From a virus, in IMG/VR virus record IMGVR_UViG_3300021964_007824, positions 1 to 27,226 of that record: a stretch of 27,226 nt of DNA. One strand, 5' to 3'. Positions within the stretch are counted from its first letter, which is position 1. Every line of letters starts with the position of its first letter. The notes below the pieces were generated by a model, which saw only the letters and a program-made list of their open reading frames with translations, did no database searches and was not told where the DNA came from. Below, piece after piece: positions 5,909 to 15,000 of this stretch. The position numbers and the translations under genes are program-made.

Positions 5909-8026
5909 ATGCAGGACATAAAAGAGTACCTCCTCAATAAAATAAGAGGAGATGATCTAGGAGTAAAGCCTAGAAGAAATTTACAGCTCATGCGTATGAT
6001 TGATACGGATGGCGTTGACATGTTAGACTTTCTAATAGATGACATGATATCCTACGCCAGAAAGGTAATTCAACGTTGCTTTAAACGAAATAAGGTTGAA
6101 GGTGAGTCAGCAATAACTCAAGCTTCAATGGCAGTAGGTAAATATATAATAGAAGGTTGGGATAGCTCCAATGTAAACTTCAGAGACCATGTACGAGTAG
6201 GTGATCTTATCATTGAAGGTTTCGTTATGTGTGGCTATCTAACTATATCAGTAGGACATATGAAAAGTCGTAAGCCAGTGACCATACATGCCACAAGTAA
6301 GTGGGGTGAAATGGAAGTAATCACTGGCAAGACTACTTGTATAAGTGCTACGCCAATTCCTCCCATAACTAGTTTATTCCAAGACAATGGTAGACCAGTT
6401 ATAAAGACTTGGGAGAAAAATAAAGAACAAAAGTTCCTTAAGTACCTTGATAAGCCATTTGTAAAGGCAATAGATAAGCTACAAGCAACTAGGTTTATAG
6501 TTAACTCTGATGTGCATAAAGCTATCCTAGAGAACTGGGATATGTTTATTAGTAATGAGGAGTATAACGGTGAAGACAAGAATGAGAACGCTAAGCTCTA
6601 TCAACGTCAAGCTTCTAAGAATAGAGAAGTCAAAGAGGTTATGGCTGCAGCGGATAAATGGTTAGATAAAGAGTTTAGCTTTTATCTAGATGCAGACTAT
6701 AGAGGTAGACTATATTATAGTGAACCGTTCTTTAACTTTCAAGGAGCAGATATAGCAAGGAGTCAATTACTCTTTGCCAAAGGAAAACTCTTTGATGAGA
6801 CAGCTAACTTCTGGTTAGCAGTACATACTGCTTGCTCATTCAATCAGTCATATAGTATAGATCAAATACCTAATTGGGCTTCTGTAGATTATAAAAGTAT
6901 ACTACAAGAAGAAGAGCTAGATACTATATCGGTAGATAAGATGACACTAGAAGATAGAGCTAGATGGACTCAAGAGAATATGGATGTTATCCTAGAGATG
7001 GGTGAGATGAGAATCTTTGCAGAAGAAGCAGAGAAGAAAATAGCATTCATGGCTTGTTGTATTGAGTGGTATAAGTACTCTCAATCTAAAGGCGAGTTCT
7101 ATACTCAATTACCTATACCTATTGATGGTGCTAACAATGGTTGGCAACACTTAGGTGCTATGTCTAAAGATGCTCTTACAGGTAGACTAGTAGGATTAAC
7201 TGCTGAAGAAGTACCTAATGATTTCTATGTGCAAGTTGCAAAGAGATTATGTGAGAGGATGCCTGAATGGTTTGAGGAAAGGCAGATGCCTATGAAACAT
7301 ATTAGGAAGGGCATAGCTAAGAGAGGTGCTATGACTAGAGCTTATAGCTGTGGTCAAAAGAAAATGTCAGAGTCTATGTATAGTGATTGTTATCAATTTG
7401 GTTACACTAAAGATTACAATATCAACACATGGGATTGTGATGAGCTTAGTAATCAAGTGATACGAGCTATACAAGAGGTCTGTCCAGGACCACTAGATAC
7501 TATGAGATACCTACAACGACTAGCTGATAAAGAGATATCTAATTGGCTAGACACTTATGGTACTGATAGAGGTCGAGGTATACAATGGGAATCCGAATCA
7601 GGCTTTCCAGTGATATACGAATGTTATCGTACTAGACCTGCAAAGGTAGACTGTTACGGATTCAATACACCAGATGGTGAACTGAGATTCAAGCATGTGA
7701 TAAGAGAGAAGACTGATATACCAGATAGGCGAGGCTTTATGTGTGGTATTAGTCCTAACTTCGTTCATAGCTCTGATGCAGCTCATATGGCTCTTGTAGT
7801 AGCCAATTGGGATGGCGAGTTCGGTGCAGTACACGACTCATTCAGTGCTCATGCTAGTAGGGTTGAAGACCTTATGGTAGAGGCACGAGATAAGTTCGTT
7901 AAGATATACGATAAAGAAAACTTTTATGACTCAATTCCATTTGGAAGAGGTTATGAAGGTGAGCAACCGACCATCGGTGCTTTAAATATAAATGAAGTAG
8001 TCCAATCGGATTACTTCTTCTGTTAA
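5909..8026 (+). CDS. DNA-directed RNA polymerase, single-subunit T7-like
   Basis: Phage RNA polymerase expected to transcribe later phage genes from its own promoters. The 705-aa product is shorter than T7 gp1 (883 aa), mainly at the N-terminal promoter-binding side. Core motifs are in order: DYRGR (263-267); motif A PIDGANNGWQH with catalytic D406; motif B K467-x3-K471-x3-M475-x3-Y479, where the nucleotide-binding Lys and the ribose-selecting Tyr are present but the usual leading Arg is Lys and the Gly after Tyr is Ser; motif C VHDSF with catalytic D643. SPNFVHSSDAAHM (615-627) also matches the T7 family. It is the last gene of the rightward block, whereas in T7 the polymerase gene comes first. 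It has its own sigma70-like promoter, and its stop codon merges into the terminator. Confidence 0.95.
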   Translation: MQDIKEYLLNKIRGDDLGVKPRRNLQLMRMIDTDGVDMLDFLIDDMISYARKVIQRCFKRNKVEGESAITQASMAVGKYIIEGWDSSNVNFRDHVRVGDLIIEGFVMCGYLTISVGHMKSRKPVTIHATSKWGEMEVITGKTTCISATPIPPITSLFQDNGRPVIKTWEKNKEQKFLKYLDKPFVKAIDKLQATRFIVNSDVHKAILENWDMFISNEEYNGEDKNENAKLYQRQASKNREVKEVMAAADKWLDKEFSFYLDADYRGRLYYSEPFFNFQGADIARSQLLFAKGKLFDETANFWLAVHTACSFNQSYSIDQIPNWASVDYKSILQEEELDTISVDKMTLEDRARWTQENMDVILEMGEMRIFAEEAEKKIAFMACCIEWYKYSQSKGEFYTQLPIPIDGANNGWQHLGAMSKDALTGRLVGLTAEEVPNDFYVQVAKRLCERMPEWFEERQMPMKHIRKGIAKRGAMTRAYSCGQKKMSESMYSDCYQFGYTKDYNINTWDCDELSNQVIRAIQEVCPGPLDTMRYLQRLADKEISNWLDTYGTDRGRGIQWESESGFPVIYECYRTRPAKVDCYGFNTPDGELRFKHVIREKTDIPDRRGFMCGISPNFVHSSDAAHMALVVANWDGEFGAVHDSFSAHASRVEDLMVEARDKFVKIYDKENFYDSIPFGRGYEGEQPTIGALNINEVVQSDYFFC

Positions 8027-8081
8027 AAAAAAATACCCCACAAGGTTTCCATAAGGATTCCCTGTGGGGTGCGTTTATTTT
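8025..8081. terminator. Bidirectional hairpin terminator between convergent blocks
   Basis: ACCCCACAAGG (8035-8045) pairs with CCCTGTGGGGT (8060-8070): eight bp, one A/C mismatch, then two more G-C pairs, with a 14-nt loop. For leftward transcripts the stem is followed by nine U (the A-run 8025-8033), a very good intrinsic terminator. For rightward transcripts it is followed by GCGTTTATTTT, weaker but usable. It separates the RNA polymerase gene from the last leftward gene. Confidence 0.88.
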
Positions 8082-8322
8082 AAGGTAATAATTCCATGAT
8101 TTGTCGCTTAGCTTTAGCTCTTAATCGACCAGCCTCTGCTCTAGCTTTATCTCTAGGCATACCCCTATCTATAAAACCAGATACATTTTTAGCGTAGACA
8201 TTATCTAACATCGCAAAATTAATTCCTTTTGTGTATGCTAGATTAGGATCTAATTGAAATTCTTTAACAAATTCCATATCATCAATATCAAAGCCCTGAA
8301 GGGCTAACGCATTATAATTCAT
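8080..8322 (-). CDS. Hypothetical protein (80 aa), last gene of the late block
   Basis: An 80-aa soluble protein, acidic at the N-terminus (DIDDMEFVKEF) and strongly basic near the C-terminus (RDKARAEAGRLRAKAKRQ), probably helical. No family recognised. A perfect AGGAGG lies 6 nt upstream of the ATG, overlapping the end of the 1220-aa gene, so it is almost certainly translated with that gene. It ends at the shared terminator. Possible roles include a partner of the upstream virion polymerase candidate or a minor virion component, but nothing in the sequence decides this. Confidence 0.75.
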   Translation of the reverse strand: MNYNALALQGFDIDDMEFVKEFQLDPNLAYTKGINFAMLDNVYAKNVSGFIDRGMPRDKARAEAGRLRAKAKRQIMELLP

Positions 8323-8331
8323 AATTTCCTC

Positions 8332-11300
8332 CTAATTATATTGATACATAATAGTCTTTAATAACTGATTATATATTTTCTTTCTAGCTGCTTTAGCTTC
8401 AAAGGCTAGATTCTCAAGGCTAGTTCTTAAGTTAGTTTCTTTATAAAATATTTCTAAGATTTCTTTTAATGTTTCATTCGTAATAGAACCAGTACCGTCT
8501 GCTTTCCATCCATCATTAATTGCAAACGCAAGAATTTTTCTTTTATTATCTGGAGTTAAGTTAATTGGTTTTTTATATTTACGACCACGAGGTCTTCCAG
8601 TTCCTACTCCTCTTTCTTCTGCAGTTTTAGTTCTTAATTCTGCTAATTCAAATTCAATTCTAATTAATTCATCATGAACTGCTCTATACTTAGAATCATA
8701 ATTCATAAGCTGTTTACCTTTAGGATTATCCATTAATGTTTTAGTAACATTTTCAAAGGCATTATCAATTCCTTTTAATATTTCTTTTCCTATTGAGTAA
8801 GACATATTAACTTCTCGAAATTGTTGATTAATAGTCGAATGATATAGCTTAACAGATGAAGCATCCGTAATTATTGCATCATGAATTGGTATAACAAATG
8901 CAGGTGATCTTCTATTTAACGCATCTATATTAGCCTTATAAATAGTCTTTGCCATTATAGCTCCATCAATTTGCTGTACCGTTAATACTGGTAATTGATT
9001 AGCTACTTCTTGACCAAATCTCCTGTTAGTATCATCTTCCCTTTTCCATTCAGCATAACCATCTTGGTTCTTTACCCTTATTAATTTCTTTTTCTTAGAT
9101 TTAGCACTCCCTGTAGCATATCTTTTAGTCAAAGGGATAAACACTGAGCCTTCTGGAGTCGCAACCTCTACTGTTTTAGCTTGACCAGTAATAGGATCAA
9201 GCATTGGCTTATAATCGTATGAACCCATATAAATATCAGTACCTAGCGGACCTTTCATTTTAGGAATTACACCTAGCTTAGCCCACATATATCCAGCTTC
9301 TTTAAATATCTTTTGATTTCTTAAATTTAAAGTCTCCCTAAGTGTTTCGGTAATAATATCATTGAGATCACTAATCATATCATCTCGACCATATCCCTTA
9401 GCATTTGCCATGATTAAACCTTCAAATATTTGAGGGTTTTTATCTATAAAATTAATAGCAGTTTCTTCATTAAATCCTTCATATTTAGCATAAGATGTTT
9501 CCATTAAGGGTGTTTTAGAAAGTTCTTTACCAAGAGTTTTTAATGCCGATTTATCTTCTAATAATTTAGCTCTAAATGATAGCCAATAAGCTAATCTATC
9601 TTGATCTGTTGCAAACGCAACTGAGATTCCTTGCTCTATTTTTTCTAAAAATCTATCTCTAATATCTCCGAAAGGAGTAACAACATCCCCTGAAGTATAC
9701 ATTGCACCTACTAATTGTAGGATATCTCGTCTACCAAATTGCATAGCTTGTATTGCAATTCCATTTTGTTTTCCATCGTGTTGAGTCTGAGATTTTGCTT
9801 TGAATGAAGTTCCATTCTTTCTTGCGACATCAAAATCATAAACATCCATATAAGACTGATAAGGATAACCCCATTCACCAGCCATTCCATTTCCGTCAGG
9901 ATCAAATAGTTCATTAAATAATTCTTGACCTATACGTTCTTTAAACTGTTGTAATGTTTGTGGCTCTTGCTTTGAAGCTTCATAGGCTTCTTTAAGTAGC
10001 TTGCCTTTCTTTACCCAATTTAAATAAATAGGATCACTAGGATTACTTAATATTGATAATGAAGTATTTAAGATTGTGTTATAAGTAAGGTCTTCTGTTC
10101 TTTGTGCTCCTAAGCCTGTCATTTTGCTTTCATACATACGACTACTAGGAGGAAGAATATTCTTTCCTATTATATAAGCCCAGCCTTTGTATGTATCAGT
10201 CTTAGTGTCTTTGTTTGGATCAAGAGTAATTGCTACTGCATTACCAACAAACATCCTTGCAACTTTATTTAGCTGAGAATTAATATCAGTATTACGTATG
10301 AAGTATCTTCCTACTGAAGATGCATGAAATTGTTTATTATAATATACGCCTCCATTTGTTTCTTCTGCGGCATATTTTTTTAACTTTAATAACTTCTTAG
10401 CCTCTCTAATCATAACAAGATTAGCCTGTTGTTCAGCCCTTTCTACAGGCAATAACTTTTTTGCATGATTAAAAGCTTTCATCCAATGAGCTTCATCAAG
10501 ACCTAATGTTTTAGCAGCATCTCCTTTAGACCAACGTCTTCCAGGAGTTCCTTCATCTCTAAAGCCTAAAACAGTTTCTCCATCATCAGTGATAATAACA
10601 GAATCTATTAATTGATTAGCCATATTATATCTTTCATCAACGACAGTTAATGGCATACTTTTAAGGAGTTGCTTAACAGTATCTTCAATGTAAGTGTTAT
10701 AAGACATTTTATTTGTTTGAGATACTGAACCTCTTTTTCTTTCTCCAGCAAATCTAGCTCTACTAGGTATATCTAGACCTGGAACTTTAGATCTAAAAGT
10801 AATATCTCTAGATAATATATCATCTAAAATACTTCTATTATTTTGAAATACCATTTCTCCTTTTTCTGAAATAACAATCATATCATCTTCAATACCTAAT
10901 TCTTTATTATTTTCTTTAGGTATTTTTTGAATCCAACCAAGATTACTTAATGTTTGAAAAAGAACTGCATCACCTGCAGCAATAATATTAGGTCTTAACG
11001 TTTCTCCGAAGCCTCCAAATCCAGTTTGAGCACCTGGAGCACCTGGTATCCCTAATGCCTTAGGGTTCTCAACTACGCTGTTTAATATCCTAGTAAATAA
11101 ACCTTTTCTTAAATCAGAGGCATCAATTAATTTATTTTGCAATGAAACTTTTTTAACCTTATCTTTCATTGCTCTATAGTTTTGAGCAGTCAATTCATTT
11201 TGAGCAAGCATTAGTTCAGGTTTAGTTACTAATTCATCTTCTTTATTAACAAGATCTCTCATAACCTCTAATATAGACTTAAGAATATTATTAGCTAAAT

Positions 11301-11994
11301 TAGGGCTTATTCTTTTAGTATTTGTATCAATTAGATTTGAATTTGAAAGTATATTTAATATTGCTTCACTTTCTTTTGTTTGATTGTTAAAGAAAGGAAG
11401 TGAAGTTCTATCAAATTCATCTTGAACTAAAATACCATTGTCAATAAAAGAACTAACATCATCAATAGTAGATACAGGGGGCTCTACTGATTTAGTATTT
11501 TGAAGTCTAGCTTTTAAAACATCAGGACTAGTAGTATCAAATAGATCAGGTGTTGTCTGATCATAAATACTCTCGTCTCTTTCAATAGCTTGACCCATAG
11601 CTTCATAAGCGGTTTTTTTAGTCTTGTCAAAGACTTGTTCACCAGTTTCATCTGTTCTTAATATTCCACCAGCTTTTCTTATTTGATCAGAAAGAACGTC
11701 AAAAGGTAATCCTCCTTCTCCTTCTTCTGTGGCTGATTCAAATTGTTTATCGATATCTTTTAATCCAGGAACAATTCGTTTAGATTGTGCTTGTACTTCA
11801 GTTATGTCTTCAAAAGTACGACCTTCAGTTATTCCAATATCGCCTCGATCAACCCCTGTATAAAACTCTTCGTCAGTAATAGGGGTCGCTTCAGTATCTA
11901 TTGAAACATCTTTACGATCTTGTAATAATTTTTTGCTGTCTCTTAATCTCTCTGAGATTGATTTAACATTTAGTCCGCCTACATTTATTGTCAT
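8332..11994 (-). CDS. Putative virion-associated RNA polymerase (N4 vRNAP-like)
   Basis: A 1220-aa protein encoded in the late virion block, directly after the giant ejection protein. The middle has single-subunit RNA polymerase motifs in the right order: SSVGR (559-563, the TxxGR element of N4 vRNAP, followed by INSQLNKVAR); motif A HDGKQNG with D740; motif B K823-x3-K827-TPL-M831-x3-Y835, where the leading Arg is Lys and the Gly after Tyr is Ala; motif C PIHDAI with H1038, D1039. The spacing D740-K827 (87) is close to T7 (94), and Y835-D1039 (204) lies between T7 and N4. About 430 residues precede the core. The tail after about 1090 holds an AT-hook-like GRPRGRK. By analogy with N4 it would be packaged, ejected and transcribe early genes. 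N4 vRNAP is about 3500 aa, so this is a much smaller version. A degenerate, non-catalytic internal protein is the alternative. The start has GGAG 7 nt upstream. Confidence 0.8.
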   Translation of the reverse strand: MTINVGGLNVKSISERLRDSKKLLQDRKDVSIDTEATPITDEEFYTGVDRGDIGITEGRTFEDITEVQAQSKRIVPGLKDIDKQFESATEEGEGGLPFDVLSDQIRKAGGILRTDETGEQVFDKTKKTAYEAMGQAIERDESIYDQTTPDLFDTTSPDVLKARLQNTKSVEPPVSTIDDVSSFIDNGILVQDEFDRTSLPFFNNQTKESEAILNILSNSNLIDTNTKRISPNLANNILKSILEVMRDLVNKEDELVTKPELMLAQNELTAQNYRAMKDKVKKVSLQNKLIDASDLRKGLFTRILNSVVENPKALGIPGAPGAQTGFGGFGETLRPNIIAAGDAVLFQTLSNLGWIQKIPKENNKELGIEDDMIVISEKGEMVFQNNRSILDDILSRDITFRSKVPGLDIPSRARFAGERKRGSVSQTNKMSYNTYIEDTVKQLLKSMPLTVVDERYNMANQLIDSVIITDDGETVLGFRDEGTPGRRWSKGDAAKTLGLDEAHWMKAFNHAKKLLPVERAEQQANLVMIREAKKLLKLKKYAAEETNGGVYYNKQFHASSVGRYFIRNTDINSQLNKVARMFVGNAVAITLDPNKDTKTDTYKGWAYIIGKNILPPSSRMYESKMTGLGAQRTEDLTYNTILNTSLSILSNPSDPIYLNWVKKGKLLKEAYEASKQEPQTLQQFKERIGQELFNELFDPDGNGMAGEWGYPYQSYMDVYDFDVARKNGTSFKAKSQTQHDGKQNGIAIQAMQFGRRDILQLVGAMYTSGDVVTPFGDIRDRFLEKIEQGISVAFATDQDRLAYWLSFRAKLLEDKSALKTLGKELSKTPLMETSYAKYEGFNEETAINFIDKNPQIFEGLIMANAKGYGRDDMISDLNDIITETLRETLNLRNQKIFKEAGYMWAKLGVIPKMKGPLGTDIYMGSYDYKPMLDPITGQAKTVEVATPEGSVFIPLTKRYATGSAKSKKKKLIRVKNQDGYAEWKREDDTNRRFGQEVANQLPVLTVQQIDGAIMAKTIYKANIDALNRRSPAFVIPIHDAIITDASSVKLYHSTINQQFREVNMSYSIGKEILKGIDNAFENVTKTLMDNPKGKQLMNYDSKYRAVHDELIRIEFELAELRTKTAEERGVGTGRPRGRKYKKPINLTPDNKRKILAFAINDGWKADGTGSITNETLKEILEIFYKETNLRTSLENLAFEAKAARKKIYNQLLKTIMYQYN

Positions 11995-12005
11995 TTAATT
12001 TCTCC

Positions 12006-12041
12006 ACTAGAAGAGTAGCCATATGATAGACTACTCGTAGT
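12006..12041. promoter_or_regulatory. Hairpin in the gap before the candidate virion RNA polymerase gene
   Basis: The 51-nt gap 11995-12045 is the only real spacer in the leftward block. It holds an inverted repeat: GAGTAG (12013-12018) pairs with CTACTC (12031-12036), extended by ACTA (12006-12009) with TAGT (12038-12041) across a small bulge; the loop is 12 nt. There is no U-run after it, so it is not a typical terminator. It could be an RNA-processing or translation-control element, or part of a promoter. Confidence 0.45.
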
Positions 12042-12045
12042 TATA

Positions 12046-15000
12046 TTATTGTTTACCAAATAGGTATTCACTTAAATCTTCATTTAAAGGATTCTTTAGA
12101 TGAAAAGCATCAGAGATTCCTTTTCTTGCAACTGGTACTGGTGCAACTCCAGGTAATGTTTTTCCAAAACTATTAATTGCTCTTTCAGTTTCGCCTTCAA
12201 TTAGTTGACCCATGCCAGTAAATACATTTTGAATATTCCTAGCTGCAGGACCAGCCTCACCTAATATAGCTCTTGAAAGATTATCAAGCCCTGTATCTCG
12301 GTCTGGATAAAGGGGTACTGCAAAGTCTAGCACTCTTTCATATTGACCAAGTATTCCTGATGCGTAGATAGCTCTTTGTACATATCGAGGACCATCTAGA
12401 TAAGGACTAGGCTCAAGGAATTTTATTAAGTCTTTTAAATACTGAGATGCACCTCCAAGACCTATCATAAAAATCATAAGAGCAAATGTATCATACTTTA
12501 CTTTAGTATTTCCTTTTCTAAGATTTCTATTCCATAATTTAGGAACTATATTAGCAGTAAAAGTACTTAAGAAACCATTAAACTGAGTTAATAATTGATA
12601 ATGAGGATCTTGAAAGAATAGAGGTCTATTACTAGCTCCTGGAAGTTGAACTCGTTCATTTACAAAACGATATATACCAGTTTCTATTTCATCATCTAGC
12701 GATGCGGCTAACTCTTGAACTCTATCAACAAGCTTTTGCTCATTAATTCTTAATTTATTTTTAACTCTTTCTATTGTGCCATCCTGATAACTTCTAGTTC
12801 TTGATTTAAATTCTCCACGAGCAATAGTTCTTAATAATTGTTCTCTAGGAGAGATACCCTTAAGCTGATTAATAGCCTTGCCTTCTTTATCGTATACTGG
12901 CATAGTTTCAAATTCTTTACCAACCCTAGGTTTAACTTTAGTTGTCACATCAAATAAAATATCAAGAGGTGATTGTCTGTTTTCAAAGGTATTATCTGAT
13001 AAATCAAATAAACTATCTCTCAATAATTCATCAATGCCAGATACATATTGATCAACAGACTCAACATCTATTCCTAATTCTTTTAATTGATTATAAGTTA
13101 ATCTTTCTCTCTCAGTAAATTTATCAAAGTCAAAAGCATTTCGATCACCTGTAATTTGATTATACCTTCGAGGGGCTAATCTTAATATACTAAAGTTAGA
13201 TTTAATAAAGTCTAAACCAATAGCAGCATTTAATCTTCTTTGAAATTGAGTTATCTTTTGGATACCAACTCCTTTAAAGAAAGCTTCATGTGCTCTTAAG
13301 AATGCAATATCTCTTTCTCCTGTAGCATATCTATCTACCACGGTATTTTGATCTGTAGCTAATCCTATTTGCTTTAAAAGCTTTTCTGTATTCTTTACAT
13401 CAGCTTTTAATGCTTTATTAAAAATAGATGCTAGATCTTTCACCATAATATCAGTTGCTCTTTTAAACTCCTGATCATCTTTTAAATTGAAATAGACCAT
13501 AGCTGTTTCTGGAATAGAAGCTATTGCAGCCAAAGGTAATCCTGAAAATATAGTCCAACTAGTTAAATAACGATTAACAGCTGCCCATTCGTTACTAGCT
13601 ATTCTATTAAAATTACCATGGGCACTATCAATTATAGCCTTAGTGTAATAAGCAAATTGTCTAATATCTTTCTCATCAAGATTATTTAATCCTGCCTGGG
13701 TTTCTTTTTTAAGGTCATCAAATAACTGATTTAATTTCCAACCACCATCACCAAAATACTCAGCACTTGAAACAAATTTAGATATCTCTATTTGATTTCT
13801 ATTTAATGCTTCAAAAAGATTTTGACTAGAAAATTCTTCAAATCCTTTTTTATTATAGAGCATTTTAAATTTAGGATTAAAAGAAAAGTTTTGATAAGGT
13901 TTACCATCAACTAAAGAAAATTCTTCATTTATAGAGCTTGTACCTTCTCTAGAAATAGTGATATACATTCTTTCAGCTTCTTCTTTAGTTATATTTTTAG
14001 TTCCTATAAGCCACTTTTTAAACTTAACAGGATTTCGTTTAACTTTTTTCCAATCAAAGCCTTGATTCGTCCACCAATAATCTGGATCATACTCATCATT
14101 TATATTTTGATTTCTTTCTTTTCTAACTTGTTCAGCATATAATTGAAAGCTTTTATCATATGACGCTTTTATTTTAGAAGCCGCAATGAATAATTTAGTC
14201 ATCCTATCAAATTCTGCTTCACTAGTAATAGAATCCTTAGATGTAATATAATTACCTGTCTTTTTATCTTTAATTATTTTCTTAAGTAATTTAAACTTAT
14301 CAGTAATTACTCTTTGGGTTTTACCTGTTGGTCGATTATTGCTATCTAATTCATTTACTACTTCAGAATTATTATTAATATAATCAATAACATCTGTGAT
14401 CTCATAAGTTTGAATGCCAAATTTATCAGCAAGATGCTCTTCGATTACTCTAATTCTTCTTTCTAAATCAGCTTCTTCGTCTTTATTTCGAGGAACTGTA
14501 CGATTTAATTCTTGATAGAGCTTAAGTAAATTTGGACCAGTAATACTTCTCCTTTCTCTTGAAGCTAATACATCTAAGTCATGAATTGTTGTTGCAAATA
14601 AGATAGCTTTTATTGCTTTAAAGTTACCTGATTTACCAAATTCAATTAACTCTTTTGATATATCAACTGCAGAGCTAGCAGTCAAAGTGTCACCAGTTAA
14701 ATCCATTGCAATATCGTTTTCATCGACATAAGATTTTAAATCACTAACAATATCTCTAGCATACTCAACAAAGTTTCTTCCAGTTAGATAAGCAGCACTA
14801 GTTAATCCTGCTATTCTTGACCATATTTTTAAAGCAATATCAGAGGTTACTAACTTTTTATGATCTAACATATAATTTTCTACTGCTCTAAATAACTTAG
14901 CTACATTAGTAGTTGCATTAACTACAAAATCTTTTAAGCCATCACTGTTAGCTATAAAGTTATAAGTTCCTCTATCTGTATCTTCATGTTCTCTAGCAAG

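Noticed and set aside
6235-6579. 114-aa leftward frame inside the RNA polymerase gene
   Set aside because: Antisense to a confirmed coding region with no upstream translation signal.
9226-9255. Alternative motif B in the 1220-aa protein (KGPLGTDIY, residues 914-922)
   Set aside because: Only the Lys-to-Tyr distance fits. The segment at 823-835 matches Lys, Met and Tyr together and lies at the expected distance from motif A.
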